Shown: one piece after another, positions 10,299 through 19,695 of the stretch
Position numbering within the stretch: position 1 is the stretch's first letter
Layout: each line of letters opens with the position of its first letter
Assembly (NCBI GenBank): GCA_016715405.1
Contig: JADKAE010000007.1
Coordinates: 62,001 to 126,000 of the forward strand
Source: Saprospiraceae bacterium
GTDB taxonomy: Bacteria; Bacteroidota; Bacteroidia; Chitinophagales; Saprospiraceae
Reading direction: 5' to 3'
DNA length: 64,000 nt
Program-made: the position numbers and the translations under genes
The notes under the pieces: generated by a model
Databases searched by the model: none
The model's input: the letters and a program-made list of their open reading frames with translations, nothing else
Told to the model about the DNA's origin: nothing

Positions 10299-10634
10299 AT
10301 GTCGCTGGAAAGTGGAAAACACCAATTTGGGGATCTCAACGGCCAGACCGTTACTTATGTAGAGCAAAAAGTGAGTGCCGAACGCGCTGATTTTTTAAAA
10401 AAAATATTGGAACACAACGGTATAGAAGTTATTTTAATAGAAATACCGCCCGCAGAAGAAGGCGCTCCGGCTACTTACACCGTAGCCACGCCCAATCTGG
10501 TATTCAATCCTGTTATCTACGTCTATCAGCGCCGCCTGCGCACCCTCGACGGCCGTAAAATATCGCCCGCCTATTGGCGCCAGCAGAGCGAAGTAGCCAA
10601 GCCGGAATACTGGGAATTTGAAGAGAAAAATTAA
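10299..10634 (+). CDS. Conserved-looking hypothetical protein after nuoN
   Basis: This is a 111-residue soluble protein starting MSLESGKHQFGDLNG. I prefer the ATG at 10299 to an upstream start at 10263 that would overlap nuoN. No signal peptide, membrane segment or catalytic motif is evident. It has a charged N-terminal half (LKKILEHNGIEVILIEIPP) and an aromatic C-terminus ending PEYWEFEEKN. Its position suggests co-transcription with the nuo genes, but I do not recognise a family and assign no function. Confidence 0.7.
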   Translation: MSLESGKHQFGDLNGQTVTYVEQKVSAERADFLKKILEHNGIEVILIEIPPAEEGAPATYTVATPNLVFNPVIYVYQRRLRTLDGRKISPAYWRQQSEVAKPEYWEFEEKN

Positions 10635-10653
10635 TCTGGGTAGTTGGTTAGCC

Positions 10654-10752
10654 GTTTATAGGTTTAGTCGTTTATAGGTTTATGGGGTTATTTGGCATTA
10701 ACCCATAAACTTATAAACCCATAAACCTCTAAACCTCTAAACACATAAACCT
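10654..10752. repeat. Intergenic inverted short repeats (ATAAACC units)
   Basis: Units of 7-8 bp resembling GTTTATAG and its complement ATAAACCT recur on both sides of a short spacer. The left arm (about 10654-10690) is largely the reverse complement of the right arm (10699-10740). It lies between a nuo-linked gene and a small broken ORF and belongs to the general class of heptamer/octamer repeats found throughout this window. Confidence 0.7.
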
Positions 10753-10756
10753 GCAT

Positions 10757-10955
10757 ATGCAAAAAAACGCGTCCTCCTTTCCTTCGCAATCATCACACCC
10801 ATCTATTGGCTTATGATATCCTCATTGACTACAGCGAAACAAAAGTGAGCTATTGGCAGGATCTCAAGGCCAATGCGCTACCCGCCCTGGTTTTCGGCGT
10901 TTTTGTTACGATTGTAAATTATGTGCTTGAAAAGTATTTTGGAGTGAAGAAGTAG
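10757..10955 (+). pseudogene. Small membrane protein ORF, two frameshifts
   Basis: A coding signal can be read across three frames. ATG at 10757 with one A added to the A run gives MQKKRVLLSFAIITPIYWLM. After a second shift near 10808 the frame continues YDILIDYSETKVSYW and ALPALVFGVFVTIVNYV, ending FGVKK at 10955. The result would be a protein of about 66 residues with two hydrophobic helices. Given the many homopolymer errors nearby, this is probably a real small gene with bad base calls. I do not recognise a family. Confidence 0.45.
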
Positions 10956-10989
10956 CCTACTTTACAGGCTGCTTTAGCTGCCTGAAGTC

Positions 10990-11660
<671 letters not shown>

Positions 11661-11691
11661 TCTCCCTCTCTCCCTCCCACACTTCCCCCTC

Positions 11692-13089
11692 TCAACGCAG
11701 TTCCCCAATCATATCCTCCGGCTTCACCCACTCGTCGAATTGCTCTGAAGTGAGCAGGCCGAGTTCAATGGCGGCTTGCTTGATCGTCTTGTCTTCGGCG
11801 AAAGCCTTTTTTTGGCGATAGCGGCGGCGTTGTCGTAGCCGATCTTGGTATTGAGGGCCGTCACCAGCATCAGCGAATTCTGGAGGTGCATCTGCAGGCG
11901 GCTGTAGTTGGGCTCGATGCCGACGGCGCAGTGCTCGTCGAAGCTCACACAGGCATCGCCGATGAGGCGGGCCGACATCAGGAAGTTGAAAATGATCAAC
12001 GGCTTGAATACGTTGAGTTCGAAGTGGCCGTTCATGCCGCCGATGTTGATAGCCACGTCGTTGCCGATCACCTGGGCCATGGCCATGGTGAGGGCTTCCG
12101 ACTGCGTGGGATTCACCTTGCCCGGCATGATCGATGAGCCGGGTTCGTTGGCGGGGATGTTGATCTCGCCGATGCCGCTGCGCGGACCCGACGACAACAT
12201 GCGGATATCGTTGCCTATTTTGCTGAGCGCTACGGCCACTGTTTTCAGGGCGCCGTGGGCTTCTACCAGGGCGTCGTGGGTGGCCAGCGCTTCAAATTTG
12301 TTTTCGGCGGAGGTGAAGGGCAGCCCCGACAACTCGGCGATTTTAGCGGCTACTTTTTCGGTGTAACCTTTGGGCGTGTTGAGGCCGGTGCCTACCGCCG
12401 TGCCGCCCAGGGCCAGTTCGCCGAGGTGGGGCAGGGTGTTTTTGATGGCCCGGATGCCGTGGTCGAGTTGCGATACGTAACCCGAAAATTCCTGACCCAA
12501 CGTGAGCGGCGTAGCATCCATGAAGTGGGTGCGGCCGATCTTTACGATTTTCATGTATTCCTCGGACTTGGCCTTTAGCGTGTCGCGCAGGCGCTCGATG
12601 CCGGGGATGGTCACGTCTACCAGTATCTTGTAGGCGGCGATGTGCATGGCCGTGGGGAAGGTATCGTTGCTCGACTGCGACTTTGTTGACGTCGTCGTTG
12701 GGGTGCAGCCACTTTTTGTCGTCGGTGAGGGCGCCGCCGTGCAAAACGTGGCCGCGGTTGGCTACCACCTCGTTGACGTTCATATTCGACTGGGTACCCG
12801 AGCCGGTTTGCCACACTACGAGCGGGAACTGGTCGTCGAGTTGGCCGGCGGTGATTTCGTCGCACACGCGGCCTATCATCTCTGCTTTTTCCTGGGGCAA
12901 TACGCCCAGATCGAGATTGGTAAGGGCGGCGGCTTTTTTCAGGATGGCGAAAGCGCGGATGATCTCAATGGGCATGCGATGCCCGCCGATTTTGAAGTTA
13001 TCGGATGAGCGCTGCGTTTGCGCGCCCCAATACTTGTCAGCAGGCACGTCGACGTAGCCGATGCTGTCTTTTTCTTTTCTGTATGCCAT
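11692..13089 (-). CDS. fumC: Fumarate hydratase class II (two frameshifts)
   Basis: FumC interconverts fumarate and malate in the TCA cycle. The superfamily signature GSSIMPGKVNP is present, as are QTGSGTQSNMNVNEV and GRTHFMDATPLTLGQE. The first break is an extra base near 12682-12684; correction gives NKSQSSNDTFPTAMHIAAYK. The second is in the A run at 11807-11813, after which the frame reads AFAEDKTIKQAAIELGLLT and ends at 11692. The joined protein is about 465 residues, normal for the family. A TAATTTTG promoter element lies 22 bp upstream of the ATG. Confidence 0.93.
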
Positions 13090-13111
13090 TGTTTGTTTGG
13101 TTAAGCCGGCG

Positions 13112-13119
13112 CAAAATTA
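13112..13119 (-). promoter_or_regulatory. Bacteroidota -7 element for fumC
   Basis: On the minus strand the sequence is TAATTTTG, matching the Bacteroidota -7 consensus TAnnTTTG, 22 bp before the fumC ATG. I see no clear TTTG -33 element at the expected distance, so this is a partial match. Confidence 0.45.
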
Positions 13120-13143
13120 AGGGAAATAATGCGGTTTACAGGG

Positions 13144-13250
13144 TTTTTTAACCGCAGAGTTAAGGGAGTTTCACGCAGAGTTGCGCCGAGCGAGTAATAA
13201 ACTCTGCGAAACTCTGCGATTAACTCCTTGAACTCTGCGGTTAAAAAAAA
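13144..13250. repeat. Inverted CGCAGAGTT repeat, copy 1
   Basis: The element begins TTTTTTAACCGCAGAGTT and ends AACTCTGCGGTTAAAAAAAA, so its ends are inverted, with further internal CGCAGAGTT units in both orientations. It abuts the stop codon of the LOG-family gene. A related copy lies at 14274-14377. Confidence 0.85.
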
Positions 13251-13973
13251 TCACAGCTCGTAATTGGGAATGAGCTGCTCGTTTTTCTGGGCATAAAATG
13301 CATTAATATACTGCACCACTTCTGCGGGACTATCCGTGATTGGCATCAGGTCGAGGTCGATAGCGTTGATATTGTTTTCTTTTTCGAGCATCACTTCCTG
13401 TATCCAACCCTTGAGCCCCGACCAATATTCTACACCCACCAAAATGATGGGTACCTTGCTGATCTTGCCGGTTTGCACCAGGGTAAGCACTTCGAATAGT
13501 TCGTCCATAGTGCCAAAGCCGCCGGGCAGGGCCACGAAAGCCTGGGCGTATTTGACGAACATCACTTTTCGCACAAAAAAGTATCGAAAGCTGAGATACT
13601 TATCGAGGTCGATATATTTGTTGTGGCCCTGTTCGTGGGGCAGGTTGATGTTGAGTCCTACCGAGAGGCCGCCATAGAGCGAGGCGCCTTTGTTGCCGGC
13701 CTCCATGATGCCGGGGCCGCCGCCGGTGATCACGCCGTAGCCTTCTTCGGTGAGCAGGCGGGCAATATCTACTGCCACCTTGTAATAGGGGTGGTCGGGC
13801 CGGGTGCGGGCCGAGCCGAAGATGGATACACAGGGGCCCACCTCGTTGAGGGTTTCAAAGCCTTCTACAAATTCGGAAATCACCTTAAACATCGTCCAGG
13901 AGTTCTCGCCTTTGAGCTGTTTGCTCCATTGCTTCATCGGGTGTTTCGCTGTGTTCAGATTTACGTCTGTCAT
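13251..13973 (-). CDS. LOG family protein (TIGR00730 Rossmann fold)
   Basis: This is a 240-residue protein with the two hallmark motifs of the LOG/lysine-decarboxylase-like family, GGGPGIMEAGNKGA and LPGGFGTMDELFE. Characterised members hydrolyse cytokinin riboside monophosphates or other nucleoside monophosphates to the base and ribose phosphate. The bacterial substrate is usually unknown. The protein is soluble and intact, its 3' end abuts a palindromic repeat, and it stands alone on the minus strand. Confidence 0.9.
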   Translation of the reverse strand: MTDVNLNTAKHPMKQWSKQLKGENSWTMFKVISEFVEGFETLNEVGPCVSIFGSARTRPDHPYYKVAVDIARLLTEEGYGVITGGGPGIMEAGNKGASLYGGLSVGLNINLPHEQGHNKYIDLDKYLSFRYFFVRKVMFVKYAQAFVALPGGFGTMDELFEVLTLVQTGKISKVPIILVGVEYWSGLKGWIQEVMLEKENNINAIDLDLMPITDSPAEVVQYINAFYAQKNEQLIPNYEL

Positions 13974-13988
13974 AATTACTGTATTTAA

Positions 13989-14153
13989 TAAGAGTTTGTT
14001 TGGATTTTCGTGATTGCGCGAAAGCGAGCAAATTTTGTTTTAGAGGAGGCGCGTTTTGCAGACGTAGCAGGCAGCTACGGCGAAAAAACGCAACGAAGTA
14101 TAAAACAAAATTGGCCGCTTGTAGCCAATTGACGAATGTCCAAACAAGCTCTA
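13989..14153. repeat. Long imperfect palindrome (MITE-like)
   Basis: About 165 bp folds on itself. The outer arms are TAAGAGTTTGTTTGGA and the complement of TCCAAACAAGCTCTA. Middle arms are AAATTTTGTTTTAGA and TATAAAACAAAATT. The centre is GACGTAGC, AGGCA, GCTACGGC. No ORF of note lies inside. Terminal inverted repeats without a transposase suggest a miniature mobile element or a structured RNA; I cannot see target-site duplications. Confidence 0.65.
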
Positions 14154-14172
14154 AATCCTTTATAGGCGCAAA

Positions 14173-14200
14173 AAGCCTGCCGTGTCGCTACGGCAGGCTT
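14173..14200. terminator. Rho-independent-type hairpin
   Basis: An 11-bp perfect stem (AAGCCTGCCGT with ACGGCAGGCTT) encloses a 6-nt loop and is flanked by A and T residues on both sides. It could terminate in either direction. It lies in the 425-bp gap between the LOG gene and lnt. Confidence 0.7.
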
Positions 14201-14273
14201 TCATTGTATATTAACAACCTTGCAAATTAATTGGTTTTGGGCACAATGTCAATGGTTGGGAGGAGGGCAGTGA

Positions 14274-14377
14274 TTTTTTTTAACCGCAGAGTTAGACGGA
14301 GTTGAAAGGAGTTTCGCAGAGCGTGATGTTGACTCTGCGAAACTCTGCGTAAAACTCCTTAAACTCTGCGGTTAATA
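14274..14377. repeat. Inverted CGCAGAGTT repeat, copy 2
   Basis: This copy starts TTTTTTTTAACCGCAGAGTT and ends AAACTCTGCGGTTAAT, with internal TTTCGCAGAG and CTCTGCG units. It has the same ends and arrangement as 13144-13250 and again sits just downstream of a minus-strand gene (lnt, 22 bp away). Confidence 0.85.
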
Positions 14378-14398
14378 AATCCCTGTAAAACACAAACA

Positions 14399-16181
14399 TC
14401 ACGGTTTTGCTCGCCGCACCCCCACAATGGTATTGAGCAACCAAAGCAATGCGAGGAAAATAGCGATGCGTGCAATCATGTCGCCCCATTTTACATATAA
14501 GGTGCGTTGATCGCTGAGGGTTATTTTCTGGCGTATAGCGGCCTGCTCGCCGTAAGCGGTGGGTTGGGAGATGTCGCCCCTGGCGTTTACGAATGCCGAG
14601 ATTCCCGTATTGGCCGCGCGCGCAATACTGCGCCGGGTTTCAATGGCGCGCAGCGAGGCATACCAAAGGTGCTGCCGGTGGCCGGCGGTATTGTCCCACC
14701 AGCCGTCATTGGTCATGATGAAGATGGCCTGGGCGCCTTTGCGGATATAGCCGGTGAAGTATTCGCCAAAAACGGATTCGTAGCAAATGGCGGGGCCGAT
14801 GCCGGCTTTGCCGCTGTTAAAATGGATCGTTCTGGTTGCGTGGCCAATCCGGCGGTGGTGCCGTCGAGGCGTTCGATGAGGGGTTTTAAAAAGAAAAGAT
14901 GTGCCGGTAAGGCAGTATTTCCGGGCCGGGTACGAGTTTTGATTTTTTGTACAATGGGATCGAGGCGTTGGGCGCGGGTGAAAGTTCTACGGCCGCGTTG
15001 AATACTTCGTAGTGCAGTACTTCGCCATCGGTACGTGTCTGGCTGCGCACAAAGTCGCTGTGGGTTTCTCCGGATTTAAAGATGTGGTAGCCGTCGATGC
15101 CGCATATGATGCGAAGTTGCGGGTAAGGTTTGATGAAACTTTGCAGCCGGCTAAAGGAGGGGTAATCGTTCATGTGGTCCGATTCCACCAGCCCAAAGCT
15201 GGTTTCAGGAAATACCAGGTAGTCGGTCAGACTGTCGGTCACCTGGCTGCTGAGCTGCAGGAATCGCTCCAATTGTACCCGCTCGGGTATCTCGAATTTT
15301 TCGTAGTGCGGTTCGTAGTTGGGTTGTACGATGGCGACGTCAATCTGCGGGCCTTCGTCGCGCCAGGTGGTGTATATCCCAAGTGAGACGGCGATGGGCA
15401 GGGCGATCAGGGCGGCCAGGCGCAGCAGGGTAGGCAGGGGCCATTTTTTTTGCTCGCGGTAGCGCTGCCAGGCTTGGAAGGCCAGCAGGTTGGCCACCCA
15501 TATCCACAACGAACCGCCGAAAACGCCGGTGTATTCGTACCACTGCACGATGGGGTACCACTGGGCAAAGCCGTTGCCAAGGGTGAGCCAGGGCCAGGTC
15601 AGCTCCCAGTTGAGGTGCAGGTATTCAAAGGCCACCCAGTATACCGCCAATATCAGAAAGCCAAAACGCGGCATACGCTTGCGCGATTTCATAGCCAGCA
15701 CGACCACCGTGCTCATAAAAGCAGAATTGATTAATATGGCAAGTAAGCCAGCTATCATGGCGGTATTGGCTACCCAGTAGGTGGCGAGTATGTTCCACAC
15801 CACAAAAGTATGGTAGCTGTATCGGAACACGCGCCGCCAGGAGGCGCCGGTTGCCTCAAGTTCTTTTAATAATAATAATAACGGTACCCAGCTCACAAAA
15901 AGCAGCAAGGGAAAAGGCAACAAACCGGGAAAACCAAGTCCCAGCAAAATACCGCTGAGAGTCGACAACCCCATCCACCGCGGATGCGATTCCATTCCCG
16001 TCTTGCCCTGTGCCCGCCAATAGCGAAAAGCGGCGATGGCGCCCCAGCCTGCCAATAGCAGCAAGAGCGGTCTGTAACCCCATAATAGCTGGTCTTGCGT
16101 GCGCTGCCACATGGCGTAGGCGCTGGCCGCGGTGACGAGCAGGAAAACGATGCTTAGTAGTGCAGGCAGGTGTTTTTTCAC
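14399..16181 (-). CDS. lnt: Apolipoprotein N-acyltransferase (two frameshifts)
   Basis: Lnt adds the third acyl chain to the N-terminal cysteine of lipoproteins in the inner membrane. The N-terminal half has about six helices. The C-terminal nitrilase-like domain shows the catalytic triad: Glu in VFPETSFG, Lys in LYKKSKLVPG and Cys in GPAICYESVFG. The Cys segment lies between two frame breaks (about 14886 and 14835) caused by short indels, after which MTNDGWWDNTAGHRQH follows. I chose GTG at 16181 (VKKHLPALL); the frame is open to 16250, which would overlap the upstream gene. Repaired length is about 590 residues. Confidence 0.88.
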
Positions 16182-16227
16182 GGTATGGTTTGTGTGCGGG
16201 GACAAGTTTAGGAATTTTTTTTCACAC

Positions 16228-17196
16228 TTAATTTGCATTAGGCCCGGCAATCACGCCCATTAATCCCCCGCTTTCCAACTGTGCGTAAAAACTTTCGACG
16301 TACTGCAGCAAGTCCGTCTTTTCTACCGAACTTATATTCGGGCAGCGTTCGATTTGACGCAGAACTGCTTTCTTTTTTTCAATATAAAGGGCAACAACCT
16401 GTTCAACGGTATTTTTATCTGCCGGCTGCCCCAGAAATTTGCGCTCCCGCATGTTTTTCAGGCCATAATTGGCGTCAGGTACGGCATAGGGGGCGTTGAC
16501 AAAACCCGCGAAGTCGAAATCGTAGGGTACTAATACTTTAGCGCCATTGCCCTGCAGCGTAATGATCTCTAAGTTACGGCTCATTTCTACCGACCAGTCG
16601 GTGTTGCCGATCATGTATTGGAACAGGGCCTGCGTGAGTTGGTTTTTGGGTTCGATTTGCGCGGGCGATGTGCCGTAGCATTCATTGCAAATCGCTCCCT
16701 TGATGCGCTCGGCCATTTCGTCGTCGTCTTCAAGTAGTATACCCATACGGGTAAACTTTTTGCCGCTGACCGCGTCGCGGTAGGTTATTTTTACCATTTT
16801 GGAATGCAACCCATATTCGCTGAGCAATTGATAGATTTGGTATAGGACGTATTCTTTTGCCAAGACGGATTGCGTGCCGGAGCCGGAATCGCTACAGTGG
16901 GTGACGATTTTGAATTTGTTGTGGCCGGTGTAACCCCTGGCTAGTAATTCTTCTTTGGGCAATTTGATTCTCAGCGGCGGAAAATCGCACACTTTTAGGC
17001 GGTAACGGCCGCCGGTTTTTACTTCCGCCTTCCAGGTGACTAATTGCTTTTTTGCGTTTTTGTATTTTAGCGTAGCCGTCAGGCTGGTGTCGGTGTTTTT
17101 GTGAGCGATCAGCAGGTTGATATCGAACTCCAAATCGAATTTTAGGCCTTCCTGCTTAAGCCATTCCCTAAACAGGCTTTGGGTGTCAGCTACCAT
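16228..17196 (-). CDS. CotH-kinase-like protein
   Basis: This is a 322-residue protein from the ATG at 17196, since a promoter element covers the earlier TTG start. The order of motifs resembles CotH-type atypical kinases: IKLPK, then HNKFKIVTHCSDSGS, a helix AKEYVLYQIYQLLSEYGLH, GILLEDDDEMAERI, then NTDWSVEMSRN and VPYDFDFAGFVN. In CotH the latter two regions hold catalytic and metal-binding residues. CotH phosphorylates spore-coat proteins; the role here is unknown. No signal peptide is visible. It sits 46 bp upstream of lnt and probably shares its transcript. Confidence 0.6.
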   Translation of the reverse strand: MVADTQSLFREWLKQEGLKFDLEFDINLLIAHKNTDTSLTATLKYKNAKKQLVTWKAEVKTGGRYRLKVCDFPPLRIKLPKEELLARGYTGHNKFKIVTHCSDSGSGTQSVLAKEYVLYQIYQLLSEYGLHSKMVKITYRDAVSGKKFTRMGILLEDDDEMAERIKGAICNECYGTSPAQIEPKNQLTQALFQYMIGNTDWSVEMSRNLEIITLQGNGAKVLVPYDFDFAGFVNAPYAVPDANYGLKNMRERKFLGQPADKNTVEQVVALYIEKKKAVLRQIERCPNISSVEKTDLLQYVESFYAQLESGGLMGVIAGPNAN

Positions 17197-17226
17197 GTGG
17201 ACCGCGAAAAGCGCCTGGCTATTTAT

Positions 17227-17258
17227 CAAAATTAGGGCATTTAGTTTTGTTTTCCAAA
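17227..17258 (-). promoter_or_regulatory. Bacteroidota promoter (TTTG-N20-TAATTTTG)
   Basis: On the minus strand TTTG (17258-17255) is followed by 20 bases and TAATTTTG (17234-17227). This matches the Bacteroidota sigma-factor consensus TTTG-N(19-21)-TAnnTTTG. It would start a transcript about 25 bases before the ATG at 17196 and drive the CotH-like gene and lnt. Confidence 0.65.
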
Positions 17259-17384
17259 TTTACACAAACATGATGCGGGAAAGTCCCCATACGCCATTTT
17301 TTCATTACCAGAACCGGATAATAGTCGACGATAGTCCAAAAAAGGCCGATGGAAGGCTGTGATATTGCGCAAAATCCATTTTTT

Positions 17385-18092
17385 ATGACCAAAAAGGCCG
17401 TGGCGGCACAATCCGATGTTTTTATTAATTTATTAAAAAACAACACCTTACATCGGGTTGTGCTTTTTATCGCCGGCCTGTTTGCGCTCATCGCTTTGCC
17501 TTTTTTTGTGTTGGTGCGGGTAGCTGTTTTTTTGCATGCGCAATACGATTATCCCGCGTGGTTATGCGTATTTGGAGGCGTAATGGGCAGTGCAGCCCTT
17601 TTGTTTTTGTACGTCAGCTATGGGCGCAACCGGCTGCTGGATTCCAAAACGCCCATCGAGCGGCAGATCAAACAGAATTATTTGATTGCGCTGGCCGCAG
17701 CGTTGTTTTATTGCAGCCAGACGATTTTGTTTTTCTCCGCAGCCAATGCCAAAGGCACGGAAGTGCAGCGCGAATTCCGCAGCCTGCATCCGGTTTTGCG
17801 ACTCGGCGTGAGTACGCTGGTGTACCTCGACGGCTCGCTGATGCTCACCGACGCCCAACGCCTGCCCGAAGATTACAAAGCGATGGGACTGCCCTCCAAA
17901 CGCTATTCGCTGCACTACCGGCAAAGCAACGGCTACGTGCACGCCGTCGATATTCGCACTATTGGTCACAGTTTTGTGCGCAACGGTTTGGTGAAACTCT
18001 ATTTCAGGCTACTGGGCTTTCGCACGCTGCGGCATACCGGTAGTGCCGACCACCTGCATGTGTCGCTCAAAAGCCACGACAGACCCGGCGCT
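17385..18092 (+). CDS. Membrane protein with M15-like C-terminal motifs
   Basis: From the ATG at 17385 the protein has three hydrophobic helices (about residues 26-50, 59-80 and 97-115). A periplasmic domain follows with LVYLDGSLMLTDAQR, SLHYRQSNGYVHAVDI and TGSADHLHVSL. The HAVD and DHLH pair resembles the zinc ligands of the Hedgehog/DD-carboxypeptidase (M15) fold, but the spacing is unusual, so the assignment is tentative. The frame stays open to 18464, through the antisense of rtcB, which looks spurious. A lost stop near 18080 is likely, so the end given is an estimate. Confidence 0.5.
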
Positions 18093-19499
18093 TCATTCCG
18101 CGTCCATCCGTACCACTTTTGGGACGAACGTTCCGAGGATGTCTACGAGTTCGCTTTGGGCGGCCATCACCTGCCCGATGTCTTTGTAGGCAAACGGCGC
18201 CTCGTCGAGGCCGCCGCCGATGACGTCCACCCCGTGGGTTTTGAGGTGTTTTTTGAGTTCGCCGAAGTCAATGCTGGCCTTGGCTTTGCGCCGCGACATG
18301 AGGCGGCCCGCGCCGTGAGAGGCCGAGTTCAACGAGTCGGCTTCGCCGCGCCCCGCTACGATGTATGCCGGCGAGGTCATGGAGCCCGGGATGATGCCCA
18401 ATACGCCTTTGGCTGCCGGCGTGGCGCCTTTGCGGTGCACAATGACTTCGCGGCCGTCGGCTAACTGTTCTTTCCAGGCAAAGTTGTGGTGGTTTTCTAC
18501 GCGCGCCAAAGGTTCCAATCCCAGCGCTTTGCCCATGCGATGGTGGATGTGGTGGTGGCAGGCCGACGCGTAATCGCCGGCGAGATTCATGGCGTGCCAG
18601 TATTCCTGCCCTTCTTCGGTGTCCAAATCCAGCCAGGCCAGGTGGCGCGCTTCCGGCGGCAACTGGCAGAGCGACATGGCCAACTTGGTGTAGTGCTGGG
18701 CCAGCCCGGCGCCCAGTGCGCGGGAACCCGAATGCGACAACAGGCCGAGGTACTTGCCGGGCGGTAGCGACCAGGGGTTGGCGGCCTCGGGCAGATGTAC
18801 CAGTCCGAATTCTACGAAGTGGTTGCCCGATCCCGATGTGCCGATTTGCTGGCGCGCCTGCTCGCGCAGTTCTTTGGCTTTGGGGATGAGCTTGAATTCA
18901 TCGCGCTCAAGCACCTCGTCGTCCATGGGGCGCTCGAAGACTTCTTGGCCGAAACGGGTATTCGCCTGCAGCAGGTCGAGCAGGTGTTTGCGGTCTTTTT
19001 CAAAGGCGCCCTCGGGCATCTCATACACCGACAGGCACATGCGGCAACCGATGTCCATACCGACGCCGTAGGGGATCACGGCGTTGTGGGTGGCCAATAC
19101 GCCGCCAATGGGCAGTCCGTAGCCCTCGTGGGCGTCGGCCATTAGCGCGCCGGCCACCGTGATGGGCAGGCGCATGGCGTTGCACATTTGATCTACGGCC
19201 CCTTTTTCGATTTGGTTCGCGCCGTAAGTCACATACGGCAGCGGCTCCCGCCGCAACACGGGGGTTTCCAGCTCCGCTTTTTTTTGCTGCCGCAATAGCA
19301 ATTCCGATACTTCTCCAAAAATACTGTCGCCGGCAAACCGCTCGGGGTCGGAGAGCACCTCGCCCAGCATTTCCAGCACTTTATACTTCGACGTGCGTTT
19401 GTGGTGCCTGGTCATCGCATTGATAGCTATGCCGATCACCCGCCCCTCCGGGAAGCCGATGTCGATGAGATCTTTGCCGCGCAATTGCAATTTGGTCAT
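18093..19499 (-). CDS. rtcB: RtcB family RNA ligase
   Basis: RtcB joins RNA 2',3'-cyclic phosphate (or 3'-phosphate) to 5'-OH ends using GTP and Mn2+. The 468-residue protein shows the metal site motif GVGMDIGCRMC, then GSGNHFVEFG, LLSHSGSR, ENHHNFAW and NSASHGAGRLMSR, whose His is the guanylylation site in the family. It is intact. The partner RtcA or an archease is not visible nearby. It converges on the membrane protein gene to its left. Confidence 0.93.
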   Translation of the reverse strand: MTKLQLRGKDLIDIGFPEGRVIGIAINAMTRHHKRTSKYKVLEMLGEVLSDPERFAGDSIFGEVSELLLRQQKKAELETPVLRREPLPYVTYGANQIEKGAVDQMCNAMRLPITVAGALMADAHEGYGLPIGGVLATHNAVIPYGVGMDIGCRMCLSVYEMPEGAFEKDRKHLLDLLQANTRFGQEVFERPMDDEVLERDEFKLIPKAKELREQARQQIGTSGSGNHFVEFGLVHLPEAANPWSLPPGKYLGLLSHSGSRALGAGLAQHYTKLAMSLCQLPPEARHLAWLDLDTEEGQEYWHAMNLAGDYASACHHHIHHRMGKALGLEPLARVENHHNFAWKEQLADGREVIVHRKGATPAAKGVLGIIPGSMTSPAYIVAGRGEADSLNSASHGAGRLMSRRKAKASIDFGELKKHLKTHGVDVIGGGLDEAPFAYKDIGQVMAAQSELVDILGTFVPKVVRMDAE

Positions 19500-19576
19500 A
19501 AAATGCCGGTGCTTAATTCCAAGATAGTGATATTTTGTGAATGTTGTTTAAAGGAATTTTTGCAGGAAATAGTTCC

Positions 19577-19695
19577 GTTGTCTGTTCTCCGTTGTCGGTT
19601 GTCCGTTCTCCGTTCATTCTAGCCAATTAAACTATAACAGAGAACAGAGAACAGAGAACGGAGAACAGAGAACAGAGAACAGAGAACAGAGAACC
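19577..19695. repeat. Heptamer array CAGAGAA ending at a start codon
   Basis: Eight tandem 7-bp units CAGAGAA (one variant CGGAGAA) run from 19638 to 19693 and end 2 bp before the ATG at 19696. A left arm at 19577-19616 carries the reverse complement (TTCTCCG, TTCTCTG-like units), so the whole can form a hairpin in the 5' leader of the C39/ABC exporter gene. Confidence 0.85.

Noticed and set aside
17197..17229. TTG start at 17229 for the CotH-like gene
   Set aside because: A consensus -7 element TAATTTTG overlaps this codon, so it would not be transcribed.
18093..18464. C-terminal extension of the plus-strand membrane protein
   Set aside because: It is antisense to the conserved rtcB C-terminus and shows no protein-like conservation.
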